Source: PVC group bacterium (lineage in GTDB: Bacteria > Verrucomicrobiota > Kiritimatiellia > SS1-B-03-39 > UBA6053). From it: a DNA stretch of 9,353 nucleotides. Both the position numbers and the translations under genes were made by a program. Under the pieces are notes generated by a model. The model was not told where the DNA came from and ran no database searches. It saw nothing but the letters and a program-made list of their open reading frames with translations. The DNA lies in assembly GCA_003565815.1 (NCBI GenBank), contig PXAS01000406.1, positions 1 to 9,353 on the forward strand, given 5' to 3'. This document shows positions 1 to 6,093 of the stretch, piece after piece; the stretch's first letter is position 1; every line of letters begins with the position of its first letter.

Positions 1-161
1 CATTAATATTTTATTATCAGTGTAAATCAGTGATATCAGTGGTTGAATTTTCTTCTTCGCAAATAAATCGACAGGCCCTAAATCCGGGACTCGGAACAGA
101 CGACCCGCTCCATCCCAAGCGCGTAGATTAGCGGTTTCCCTATGAATTTTTGATCAGTGGT
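1..161. other. Gene-free stretch with ATCAGTG repeats
   Basis: I see no credible coding region here. The stretch is AT-rich at its left end and carries the heptamer ATCAGTG at 16-22, 26-32, 35-41 and 153-159. The last two copies extend to a shared ATCAGTGGTT. It lies beyond the 3' end of the minus-strand phosphatase gene, whose stop codon (162-164) directly abuts the fourth copy. No strong terminator hairpin is evident. Confidence 0.6.
16..41. repeat. Short direct repeats, unit ATCAGTG
   Basis: Three copies of ATCAGTG sit at 16-22, 26-32 and 35-41, at 10 and 9 bp steps, separated by AT-rich spacers. A fourth copy lies at 153-159, and copies three and four share ATCAGTGGTT. Spacing close to one helical turn puts the copies on the same DNA face. 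Similar 9-10 bp periodic arrays (AACCACTGAT... on the other strand) are, from memory, common in intergenic DNA of many bacteria without a settled function. Confidence 0.6.
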
Positions 162-905
162 TCATTTCCCCAAATGGCCTTCGCCCGCCAGGATCCAGTC
201 CAGCAGCGCCGGGGTGGGATGCAAATCGGTCACCACCCGCTCGGCGCCGGCGGCCTTGAGTTCATACGGACCATCCGATCCCGTGGCCACGGCCAAACAG
301 CGGGCCCCGATTTCCTTGGCGGCCCGCACATCCCGGGTGGTGTCGCCGATCACGAGGCCTTTCCGTGCGGCATGACCGCCATTCATGCCCGCCGATCCCG
401 CCAGCAGCTCCACGGCCATGCGGGCCAGGTGGTTGCGATCATGATGTTGGTCGCCGAAAGCTCCTTCGGAGAAATGGATGTCCAGCCCGACATGGCGCAG
501 CTTGATCATGGCGCACAAACGGGCGTTCCCGGTCAGCAATCCCAAGGAAACGTCCCCGCGGGACTGAAGCGCATGTACCAATTCATACGCCCCCGGCACC
601 AGTTCGGGACTTTCCGCATGCAAACCCCGGTCCAAATGCTCGGCCATGCGCGTGAAAAACGATTCCTGTTTGCGTCGGGTTTCCCGGGGACAGCCGCCGT
701 GCTTCTCCGCGAGGTCGAGCAACACCCGCAAATCAGTGTTGCCCGCGAAGCGCACCTCCACCAAGGTGTCCCGCCACCCATAAATTTCCTCCAAGGCCAC
801 GCGAAAGGCGCCATGGCCCGCCTTGGTGTGCAAAAGCGTGCCGTCGATATCAAACCAAACGGGTATTTTTTCAGAAGTCGCGGTTTCCATCCTCCTTCCT
901 TGCAT
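162..905 (-). CDS. HAD-superfamily hydrolase, phosphoglycolate-phosphatase-like
   Basis: Probably a cytoplasmic Mg-dependent phosphomonoesterase of the haloacid dehalogenase superfamily, 247 aa. Motif I is FDIDGTLL, with nucleophile Asp19 and acid/base Asp21. Motif II is LLTGN with Thr126. The third motif is probably Arg158 in HHDRNHL, because the usual KPxP lysine is absent. Motif IV is GDTTRD (Asp189, Asp193). Residues of about 25-110 fit an alpha-helical C1 cap as in phosphoglycolate phosphatases. The substrate cannot be read from sequence. The start at 905 has CAGGA four bases upstream. A second ATG at 890 has GGAAGGAGG directly touching it, too close for normal use, so a 242 aa form is possible but less likely. 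The gene stands alone, divergent from the UVR-motif gene. Family is sure, specificity is not. Confidence 0.88.
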   Translation of the reverse strand: MQGRRMETATSEKIPVWFDIDGTLLHTKAGHGAFRVALEEIYGWRDTLVEVRFAGNTDLRVLLDLAEKHGGCPRETRRKQESFFTRMAEHLDRGLHAESPELVPGAYELVHALQSRGDVSLGLLTGNARLCAMIKLRHVGLDIHFSEGAFGDQHHDRNHLARMAVELLAGSAGMNGGHAARKGLVIGDTTRDVRAAKEIGARCLAVATGSDGPYELKAAGAERVVTDLHPTPALLDWILAGEGHLGK

Positions 906-937
906 CGGATCCTGAAAAAATCAAACGGGGTCGGGGA

Positions 938-965
938 TTGCATTTCAAATTGTCGGCTCTATGAT
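938..965 (+). promoter_or_regulatory. Candidate sigma-70 promoter for the plus-strand operon
   Basis: TTGCAT (938-943) and TATGAT (960-965) are separated by 16 bp. The -10 box matches consensus at five of six bases, the -35 at only three. Transcription would start near 972, leaving a leader of about 15 nt that contains AAGGA at 975-979, seven bases before the ATG at 987. It is the best candidate in the 81 bp divergent gap, but it is a pattern match only. Confidence 0.4.
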
Positions 966-986
966 TGCGGGTGAAAGGAATCCAAT

Positions 987-1787
987 ATGAAAAACACAAA
1001 TGATCTGTCCGCAATGATGCAAGCATGGCCGTTCGATCCCACCTCCGTTACCGCGCGGCTTGTGGAAACCCACGATCAAAACGAAGAAGTACAACTGCGG
1101 CTCGATTTGGGGATTTTACAAATGAAACTCGACGGACGTCCCGACGGCGGACGGCCCCACGACCAGGATTCCGCTTTTGACTATTATCGCCGCAAGATGA
1201 TCACCGACCGGCGGGCCGGCCCCAGCCTGGACGGCGATGCCTGTGCCGAACTCCAACAGGAATGCGTGCAGTTTTATTACCGCTACCTCGCCCTCATGGT
1301 GCTCAAGGATTACGACCGCGTCATCCGCGATACCCGTCACAGCCTGTCCATTTTCCAATTGGTGGAAAAATTCGCGGAATCCGACGACCTCGTTTGGGAG
1401 TTCATCCAATTCAAACCCTATGTCCATATGATGAATGCCCGGGCCAAGGCGGAAAAACTCGCCGCCGAGGGCCGGATTGACGAAGCCGTGGACCAGGTGG
1501 AACGCGCCATGGGCCTCATTCGGGAATTTCTCGACGAAATGGATGAGGACGAATTCCCGGGCGAAGACTGCATGGAACTGGGCATTTTGCTGGAACTCAT
1601 TCAGGATTTGCGCGAACGCACGGAGGAGAATGACACCGAAAATCCTGTTTTGAAGCTCAAGCACAAGCTCCAGTACGCCATCCACATGGAGAATTTCGAG
1701 GAAGCCGCCCGGCTCCGGGACAAGATCCACGCCATGGAGTCTCCCGCGGAGGGCTCGCAAGTCCCCTGTTCGGCCTACCACTCCTGA
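987..1787 (+). CDS. UVR-motif helical protein of unknown function
   Basis: A 266 aa, strongly acidic, probably all-helical cytoplasmic protein. Residues 220-251 form a clear UVR motif (KLQYAIHMENFEEAARLRDK), the short helical hairpin known from UvrB, UvrC, McsA and ClpC-type proteins, where it mediates protein-protein contact. The rest (about 20-210) has no catalytic signature I recognise. Residues 150-185 look like a TPR-type helix pair (ARAKAEKLAAEGRIDEAVDQ). There are no zinc-binding CxxC pairs, so it is not a McsA. AAGGA lies seven bases before the start. It is the first gene of a plus-strand run and is followed after 12 bp by the SAM hydrolase gene. I associate similar proteins with PVC bacteria, but no function is established; an adaptor role is only inferred from the UVR motif. 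Confidence 0.85.
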   Translation: MKNTNDLSAMMQAWPFDPTSVTARLVETHDQNEEVQLRLDLGILQMKLDGRPDGGRPHDQDSAFDYYRRKMITDRRAGPSLDGDACAELQQECVQFYYRYLALMVLKDYDRVIRDTRHSLSIFQLVEKFAESDDLVWEFIQFKPYVHMMNARAKAEKLAAEGRIDEAVDQVERAMGLIREFLDEMDEDEFPGEDCMELGILLELIQDLRERTEENDTENPVLKLKHKLQYAIHMENFEEAARLRDKIHAMESPAEGSQVPCSAYHS

Positions 1788-1799
1788 CCCCTTTCCGCC

Positions 1800-2594
1800 A
1801 TGCACATCGCCGCCCCCGAACGCCTGATCACCCTCACCACGGATTTCAGCACCCGGGACGGGTACGCGGGCGCCATGAAAGGCGTGATTCGCCAAACCGC
1901 GCCCCTGGCCTTGGTGGAGGACATTACCCACGACATCCCGCCCGGCGACATTCGCGCCGGGGCATGGGCCCTGCGAACCGCGGCCCGCTTTTATCCCCGC
2001 GGCACCGTTCACGTGGCCGTGATCGATCCCGGCGTCGGCACTTCCCGCAACGCCCTGGTGGCCGTCGCCGACGGCCAGTTTTTCATTGGTCCGGACAACG
2101 GCCTTTTTTCTTGGGTGTTCAACGAATCCCGCGATCCGCGCGCCTGGCGTCTTTCCGACCGTTCCTGGCGTCCCGACCAAGTCTCCAACACGTTTCACGG
2201 GCGGGATCTCTTCGCACACGCCGCCGCCCTCATGGTGCAGGAAGGGGAAGTCATGGCCGTTTGCGGAGACCCGATCAACCCGATTCTGGAACCCTGGGCC
2301 ACCGCCCAAACCGCGCCCGATCCCGGCGAAGTGGTTCACGTCGATCATTTCGGCAACGTCATCACCAACATCCGCCTGCCCGCGGGCGCCGTTTCCGAAA
2401 GCTGGTCCGTCATCCTCCCACGCCAGGACGTTCACCTCAAGGGACTGCACCGCACCTATGGCGATGTGGACGAAGGCGATTGTCTGGCCCTGACCGGATC
2501 CCACGAATTTTTGGAGATCGCCATCCGAAAAGGGTCCGCCGCGAAAAAACTCGGCGTGGAAACCGGGGATCCGGTGGAAACGCATCTCTCCTAA
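1800..2594 (+). CDS. S-adenosyl-L-methionine hydrolase (adenosine-forming), DUF62 family
   Basis: A 264 aa member of the SAM hydroxide adenosyltransferase family, related to the chlorinase/fluorinase enzymes but using water to cleave SAM into adenosine and methionine. Family marks are all present. The N-terminal TTDFS carries Asp15. VIDPGVGTSR supplies Asp76 and Arg83. NTFHGRDLFAH supplies His133. The spacing matches the Asp-Arg-His set described for the archaeal enzyme. The C-terminal domain with DHFGNVITNI (182-191) is the usual second domain contributing to the SAM site at the trimer interface. Length is normal for the family. The physiological role is unclear; removal of surplus or damaged SAM has been suggested. 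No Shine-Dalgarno is visible before the ATG, and the upstream stop is 12 bp away, so translation probably follows from the preceding gene. The halogenase-specific loop cannot be judged by eye, but a hydrolase is far more likely. Confidence 0.92.
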   Translation: MHIAAPERLITLTTDFSTRDGYAGAMKGVIRQTAPLALVEDITHDIPPGDIRAGAWALRTAARFYPRGTVHVAVIDPGVGTSRNALVAVADGQFFIGPDNGLFSWVFNESRDPRAWRLSDRSWRPDQVSNTFHGRDLFAHAAALMVQEGEVMAVCGDPINPILEPWATAQTAPDPGEVVHVDHFGNVITNIRLPAGAVSESWSVILPRQDVHLKGLHRTYGDVDEGDCLALTGSHEFLEIAIRKGSAAKKLGVETGDPVETHLS

Positions 2595-2634
2595 GGCTTG
2601 ATTTTTCCACTGTCTGTAACCATAGGGACGTATG

Positions 2635-3642
2635 ATGTATCCACTTTTCAAACGCATCGCCTTTTGCATGGACCCCGAAAAGGTTCATGAGAACACCCTG
2701 AAGATCCTCCAGCGCACCGCCCGCGCCGGAAAACCCCATTTTCTCGCCGGGTCCGTACCCGAACGCCCCGTCGAAGTGATGGGGATCCGCTTCCCCAATC
2801 CGGTGGGCCTGGCCGCGGGCATGGACAAAAACGGCGTCTGCATCGAAGGCTTTGGCTCTCTCGGCTTTGGATTTCTCGAACTCGGCACCGTTACCCCGCG
2901 TCCGCAACCCGGAAACCCCAAACCCCGCCTGTTCCGGCTCCCGGAACACGAGGGCATCCTCAACCGCATGGGCTTCAACAACGAGGGCGTCGAAGCACTG
3001 CTGGCCCGAATCGCCCAATCCACCTGGGACGGCGTCCTCGGCATCAACATCGGTAAAAACTTCGACACCCCCATCGAACGGGCCGCCGAGGATTACGTCA
3101 CCTGTCTGAAAGCCGTGTACAGCCGTGCCGACTATATTGCCATCAACATCTCGTCTCCCAACACCACCAACCTGCGCGAACTGCAAAAAGGCGACGCCTT
3201 CGCCGGGTTGCTGCGCACCATCACCGACGCCGCCGCCAAACTGGAAAAAGCCGAAGGCAAAAAAACGCCCCTGGCCGTGAAAATCGCCCCCGACGTGGAC
3301 GAAACCCAACTGGATTTCATCGCCGAAACCCTCCTGCGCTTCAAAGTGGACGCCGTCATCGCCACCAACACCACCCTCGACCGCAGCGCCGTCGCCGGCC
3401 ATCCCCTCGCAAAAGAGGCGGGTGGACTTAGCGGCGCCCCGGTGCGGCAACGCGCCACCGAAGTGGTCCGGGGCTTGGCGGAACGGCTCGACGGCAAACT
3501 CCCCATCATCGGCGTGGGCGGTGTATTCAGCGCCGCCGACGCCCGGGAAAAACTCGATGCCGGCGCCTCCCTGGTGCAAGTTTACAGCGGGCTGATCTAC
3601 CGCGGTCCCCGCTTGGTCTCCGAGATCGTCAGGGGAATCTGA
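2635..3642 (+). CDS. pyrD: Dihydroorotate dehydrogenase (quinone), class 2
   Basis: Oxidises dihydroorotate to orotate in pyrimidine synthesis, passing electrons through FMN to membrane quinone. The N-terminal amphipathic helix region (YPLFKRIAFCMDPEKVHE) is the membrane-associating extension of class 2 enzymes. It is followed by NPVGLAAGMDKNG, ELGTVTPRPQPGNPKPRLFR and NRMGFNN, all class 2 signatures. NISSPNTTNLRELQ contains the catalytic Ser of class 2 (class 1 has Cys). KIAPD, TNTT, GGLSG and IGVGGVFS build the FMN phosphate site. Two adjacent ATGs lie at 2632 and 2635. The second is preferred because AGGGA (2624-2628) is six bases from it and the E. coli protein also begins Met-Tyr; the first would add one residue. 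The protein is 335 aa, full length. Its stop codon directly abuts the ATG of the next gene. Confidence 0.96.
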   Translation: MYPLFKRIAFCMDPEKVHENTLKILQRTARAGKPHFLAGSVPERPVEVMGIRFPNPVGLAAGMDKNGVCIEGFGSLGFGFLELGTVTPRPQPGNPKPRLFRLPEHEGILNRMGFNNEGVEALLARIAQSTWDGVLGINIGKNFDTPIERAAEDYVTCLKAVYSRADYIAINISSPNTTNLRELQKGDAFAGLLRTITDAAAKLEKAEGKKTPLAVKIAPDVDETQLDFIAETLLRFKVDAVIATNTTLDRSAVAGHPLAKEAGGLSGAPVRQRATEVVRGLAERLDGKLPIIGVGGVFSAADAREKLDAGASLVQVYSGLIYRGPRLVSEIVRGI

Positions 3643-4722
3643 ATGCCGCGAAACCCCGTTCCCTTCGGCGAAAGAAACACCAAGCTGCGGAAACCGCTGG
3701 ATATCTGCACCGGACGGTATCCCACGTTTTTATACGGCGCGAAGCTCGGAAATTTTTTGCCCGTGTTTTCCTTCGACAAGGTCACCCTCCCCTATCTGGA
3801 GCCCCATTTGGTCTACCTGATGGAAAATGGCTATCAAACCCTGCACACCTCCGAGTTGCAGGACATCGTCCTCGGCAAACGGGAAATCAAAGGCCCCTCC
3901 GTGGTCCTGCAGTTCGACGGCGCCTGGGCCAGCGTGTGGACCGTGGTCGCGCCCCTCCTGCGGCGTTACGACATGCGGGCCGTCACTTTCGCCATTCCCG
4001 GACGTATCCAACATGGCGAAAAATTGCGTCCGACCTGGCGCGAACCCGGCCACGATCCCGCCATTGACCATACCGCGAACCCCTTTTGCACCTGGGAGGA
4101 ACTCCGCGCCCTTGCCGACGAAGGCCGCGTGGACGTTCAGTCCCATTCCTGGTCGCACGCGCAAATTTTTTGCAGCGACCAATTCCAACGGCTAATCCTG
4201 CCCGAAACCGTCATGCCGCTGCTGGACTGGCCCGTGATCAGCGATCCCGGCGAACCGCTCAAACACCTTGGCCCCTCCAATGTGTTTCATCCCCTGCTGC
4301 CCACCCGCACCCGCCTGAGCAATGCCCTCAAACATGACGTGGATCCCTCCGTGGTGCGGCGGATTCACGACGACCCCAACGCGGCCCCTTATTTGTTCCG
4401 CCAATATTTTTTGCAAATCGAAACCGATCAAGACCGCGAAAATGCGATCCGTTTCGAACTGGAGCAGTCCAAAGGCGAATTGGAGGACAAACTCGGCAAG
4501 CCCGTCACCCAAATCCGCTGTCCCCGGGGCATTTGCGGCAGCCTCGCCGAGTCCATGTTGCACGCATGCGGATACGAAACCGCGGTCGCGGACAAACTCG
4601 GCGGTTTCCGCGCCTGTGTTCCCGGACAAAATCCCCGGCGCATCATGCGGCTCGATCATCTCTACATCCCCTGCCTTCCCGGTCGCCCCCGGAAAAGTTA
4701 TTGGTATGTCAAGAAACCGTAA
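3643..4722 (+). CDS. Polysaccharide-deacetylase-like (NodB-fold) protein, atypical active site
   Basis: A 359 aa protein with a NodB-type carbohydrate esterase 4 architecture. VVLQFDGAW (88-96) aligns with the usual TFDDG motif and keeps one Asp (92), but has Gly where the second, metal-binding Asp should be. DVQSHSWSH (164-172) retains the two metal-ligand histidines, His168 and His172. RCPRG (292-296) matches the RxPxG motif 3, and LDHLYIP near 338-344 may carry the last His. About 120 residues separate motifs 2 and 3, longer than usual, so there is an insertion. No signal peptide or membrane helix is visible, which is unusual for enzymes acting on cell-wall glycans. AGGGGA (3631-3636) is six bases before the ATG, and pyrD ends on the base before it, so the two are probably translationally coupled. 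Fold moderately sure, substrate and activity unknown. Confidence 0.75.
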   Translation: MPRNPVPFGERNTKLRKPLDICTGRYPTFLYGAKLGNFLPVFSFDKVTLPYLEPHLVYLMENGYQTLHTSELQDIVLGKREIKGPSVVLQFDGAWASVWTVVAPLLRRYDMRAVTFAIPGRIQHGEKLRPTWREPGHDPAIDHTANPFCTWEELRALADEGRVDVQSHSWSHAQIFCSDQFQRLILPETVMPLLDWPVISDPGEPLKHLGPSNVFHPLLPTRTRLSNALKHDVDPSVVRRIHDDPNAAPYLFRQYFLQIETDQDRENAIRFELEQSKGELEDKLGKPVTQIRCPRGICGSLAESMLHACGYETAVADKLGGFRACVPGQNPRRIMRLDHLYIPCLPGRPRKSYWYVKKP

Positions 4723-4767
4723 AATACGTTTTGTATGTCTGATCCATGCAAAAGACTTTTCGAACGG

Positions 4768-4782
4768 CTAGTACTCTGTCAA
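4768..4782 (+). repeat. Left terminal inverted repeat of the fold-back element
   Basis: CTAGTACTCTGTCAA. It pairs with the reverse complement of 4950-4964 at 14 of 15 positions; the only difference is T versus C at the eighth base. Confidence 0.8.
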
Positions 4783-4850
4783 ATGCCTTTCGAATTCCCT
4801 TTGAGATTCTTCATGTGATCCAACCCTGCGGGCCATGATCTTCCGGCGGC

Positions 4851-4910
4851 TTTGCACCCCAAAAAAGAACAACGATGCAATGCATCGCCTTATCTTTTTC
4901 GGGGCACAAA
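4851..4910. terminator. Central hairpin, possible bidirectional terminator
   Basis: Perfect arms CGATGCA (4873-4879) and TGCATCG (4881-4887) surround a single A. The pairing resumes outward as CCCCAAAAAAGA (4857-4868) against TCTTTTTCGGGG (4893-4904) and then TTTGCAC against GTGCAAA-like sequence with mismatches. On the minus strand the inner stem is followed by a T-rich run (TTGTTCTTTTTT), on the plus strand by CTTATCTTTTT. It lies between two convergent genes, where a two-way terminator is expected, but the T runs do not abut the stem, so termination is only a suggestion. Confidence 0.4.
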
Positions 4911-4949
4911 TCCACTCGGAATCTCACGGTCCTATCCGAAGATTTCTGG

Positions 4950-4964
4950 TTGACAGGGTACTAG
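4950..4964 (-). repeat. Right terminal inverted repeat of the fold-back element
   Basis: TTGACAGGGTACTAG, the inverted partner of 4768-4782 with one mismatch. It ends four bases before the stop codon (4969-4971) of the minus-strand coiled-coil gene, so the insertion just spared that reading frame or defined its end. Confidence 0.8.
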
Positions 4965-4968
4965 GGGC

Positions 4969-6084
4969 TCAGGGATTCACGCCATTTTCTTCCGCCAATG
5001 GGTCCGCCGCATCCGTGATCGAAATCCTGAATTTTGCCAGCCAATGCTCTCCACTGGGATAGCGATGCAGCATGCGAAGCTGCAGACGAGTGCCGGGAGG
5101 AAGACGCAGCGGATCCGCCAGGAAAAAAATCGCATGATGATCCCGTCCTCCCCGCGGGTGCACGGCCCAACCGCTCCGGTCATCGTCTTCGATCGCCCCT
5201 CCCACCGCCCAATTCTCTTGGGAAAATCCGGCCTCCGCACGGGCGAAGTCGACTTCCTCCCAATCGTTCTCGCCCTTCTCCACGAAAAGTCGAAAACGGT
5301 TCAGGACAAAATTGCCGCTCGGGGAGTTGCCCGGCCCCCCGTTGGGCAAACGCTCATCCGCAAGCGCATCCAGCCGGATGGCGGTGACCCGCGGCAGGGT
5401 GGTCACGAATTCGAGTTGATACTGGTCCACTCCCGATTCCTTGGAAACAAAGAGAACGCCATCTTCCCCGATCTCGGCGCTTGCATTCATGCGGGATTGA
5501 AAAGACCGGGGGCGCAGGACATGCCAGATGCCCTCGGTGTCCGCCGGCGGCGGGAAGCGCTCGCGCATCGCCGCCAGTTTCCGGTCGCGGAGATAACGGT
5601 CCGAAGTCGTCAGCTCTTCACGGGATTCGCGAACCGACAAAGCCTCTTCGATGCGGTTTTCACTGGTGAGTTGACGTTCCAAATTCGCGAGGGCCTGGTT
5701 CATTTGCGCGGTCAACCGAACCACTTTGCGGGCCCGGTCGCGCTGAATTTGAAAAGCCGAATCCAGATAGACGGTTTGCAAGTGCCGGAGCGAGGGGAGT
5801 TCGGCGTCGGCAATTTCCACCGCTTTTTCTTCGCGAAATCGGTTTCGCTCCTCGTAAACCGCCCTGGCCGCCTCAAAATCCGCCGCTTCGCGGGCCTGAT
5901 CGAAAAGCAAATCCAATTGATCGCCGTACTGACGCCCCAGCCGGGTGAGCGCCAGTTCCTCCTCCATCTCCGCTTCATCCAAATGGGCCTGATAGGTTTC
6001 CCACAGGGAAGCCGCCGGGTCGTCCGCAAACAGAAGCCCCCGGGTAAAAGCATACACACACAAAATCACTATTGAGACTTTCAT
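4969..6084 (-). CDS. Exported coiled-coil protein with PSD1-like C-terminal domain
   Basis: A 371 aa protein of unknown role. Residues 1-20 (MKVSIVILCVYAFTRGLLFA) look like a Sec signal peptide cleaved before DDPAA. Residues 28-175 are rich in Glu, Arg, Ala and Leu with heptad-like spacing, so a long coiled coil is expected. Residues 185-357 form a separate domain. Its phrases LPRVTAIRLDALADERLPNG, GNFVLNRFRLFV, FSQENWAVGGAI, SGWAVHPRGG and HWLAKFRISIT closely recall the domain found inside planctomycetal DUF1549/DUF1553 (PSD1) cytochrome-type proteins. No haem-binding CxxCH occurs here, so only that non-haem domain is present. It is the last gene of the minus-strand operon, starting 9 bp after the previous stop and lacking a Shine-Dalgarno. 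A periplasmic or surface binding role is inferred. Confidence 0.8.
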   Translation of the reverse strand: MKVSIVILCVYAFTRGLLFADDPAASLWETYQAHLDEAEMEEELALTRLGRQYGDQLDLLFDQAREAADFEAARAVYEERNRFREEKAVEIADAELPSLRHLQTVYLDSAFQIQRDRARKVVRLTAQMNQALANLERQLTSENRIEEALSVRESREELTTSDRYLRDRKLAAMRERFPPPADTEGIWHVLRPRSFQSRMNASAEIGEDGVLFVSKESGVDQYQLEFVTTLPRVTAIRLDALADERLPNGGPGNSPSGNFVLNRFRLFVEKGENDWEEVDFARAEAGFSQENWAVGGAIEDDDRSGWAVHPRGGRDHHAIFFLADPLRLPPGTRLQLRMLHRYPSGEHWLAKFRISITDAADPLAEENGVNP

Positions 6085-6093
6085 GTGTACAGC

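Larger units (their letters stand above)
4768..4964. mobile_element. MITE-like fold-back element without coding capacity
   Basis: A ~197 bp unit bounded by inverted repeats of 15 bp with one mismatch (4768-4782 and 4950-4964). A second inverted pair is nested inside (TGAGATTC at 4802-4809, GAATCTCA at 4919-4926), and there is a central imperfect hairpin at 4851-4910. No gene fits inside. Both ends are CTAG. If it inserted at the TA of a CTAG target, the unit would be 4771-4961 flanked by TA (4769-4770, 4962-4963), the behaviour known for IS630/Tc1-mariner elements. That family assignment is inference. It sits between the 3' ends of two convergent genes, four bases from the stop codon of the right-hand one. 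No transposase is in the window to move it. Confidence 0.65.

Noticed and set aside
150..974. 274-codon plus-strand frame opposite the HAD gene
   Set aside because: All four HAD motifs read on the minus strand; the plus product has no recognisable domain.
1116..2669. 517-codon open frame on the minus strand opposite the UVR, SAM hydrolase and pyrD start genes
   Set aside because: The plus-strand genes have clear family motifs, and the antisense product is Gly/His/Val-rich with no recognisable domain. It is a by-product of G/C-biased third codon positions.
2437..3579. 380-codon minus-strand frame opposite pyrD
   Set aside because: Lies entirely under well-supported pyrD; composition is Gly/Phe/Asp-rich as expected for a mirror frame.
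4835..5062. 75-codon plus-strand frame running out of the fold-back element
   Set aside because: No ribosome site or domain, and it overlaps the element hairpin and the end of the minus-strand coiled-coil gene.
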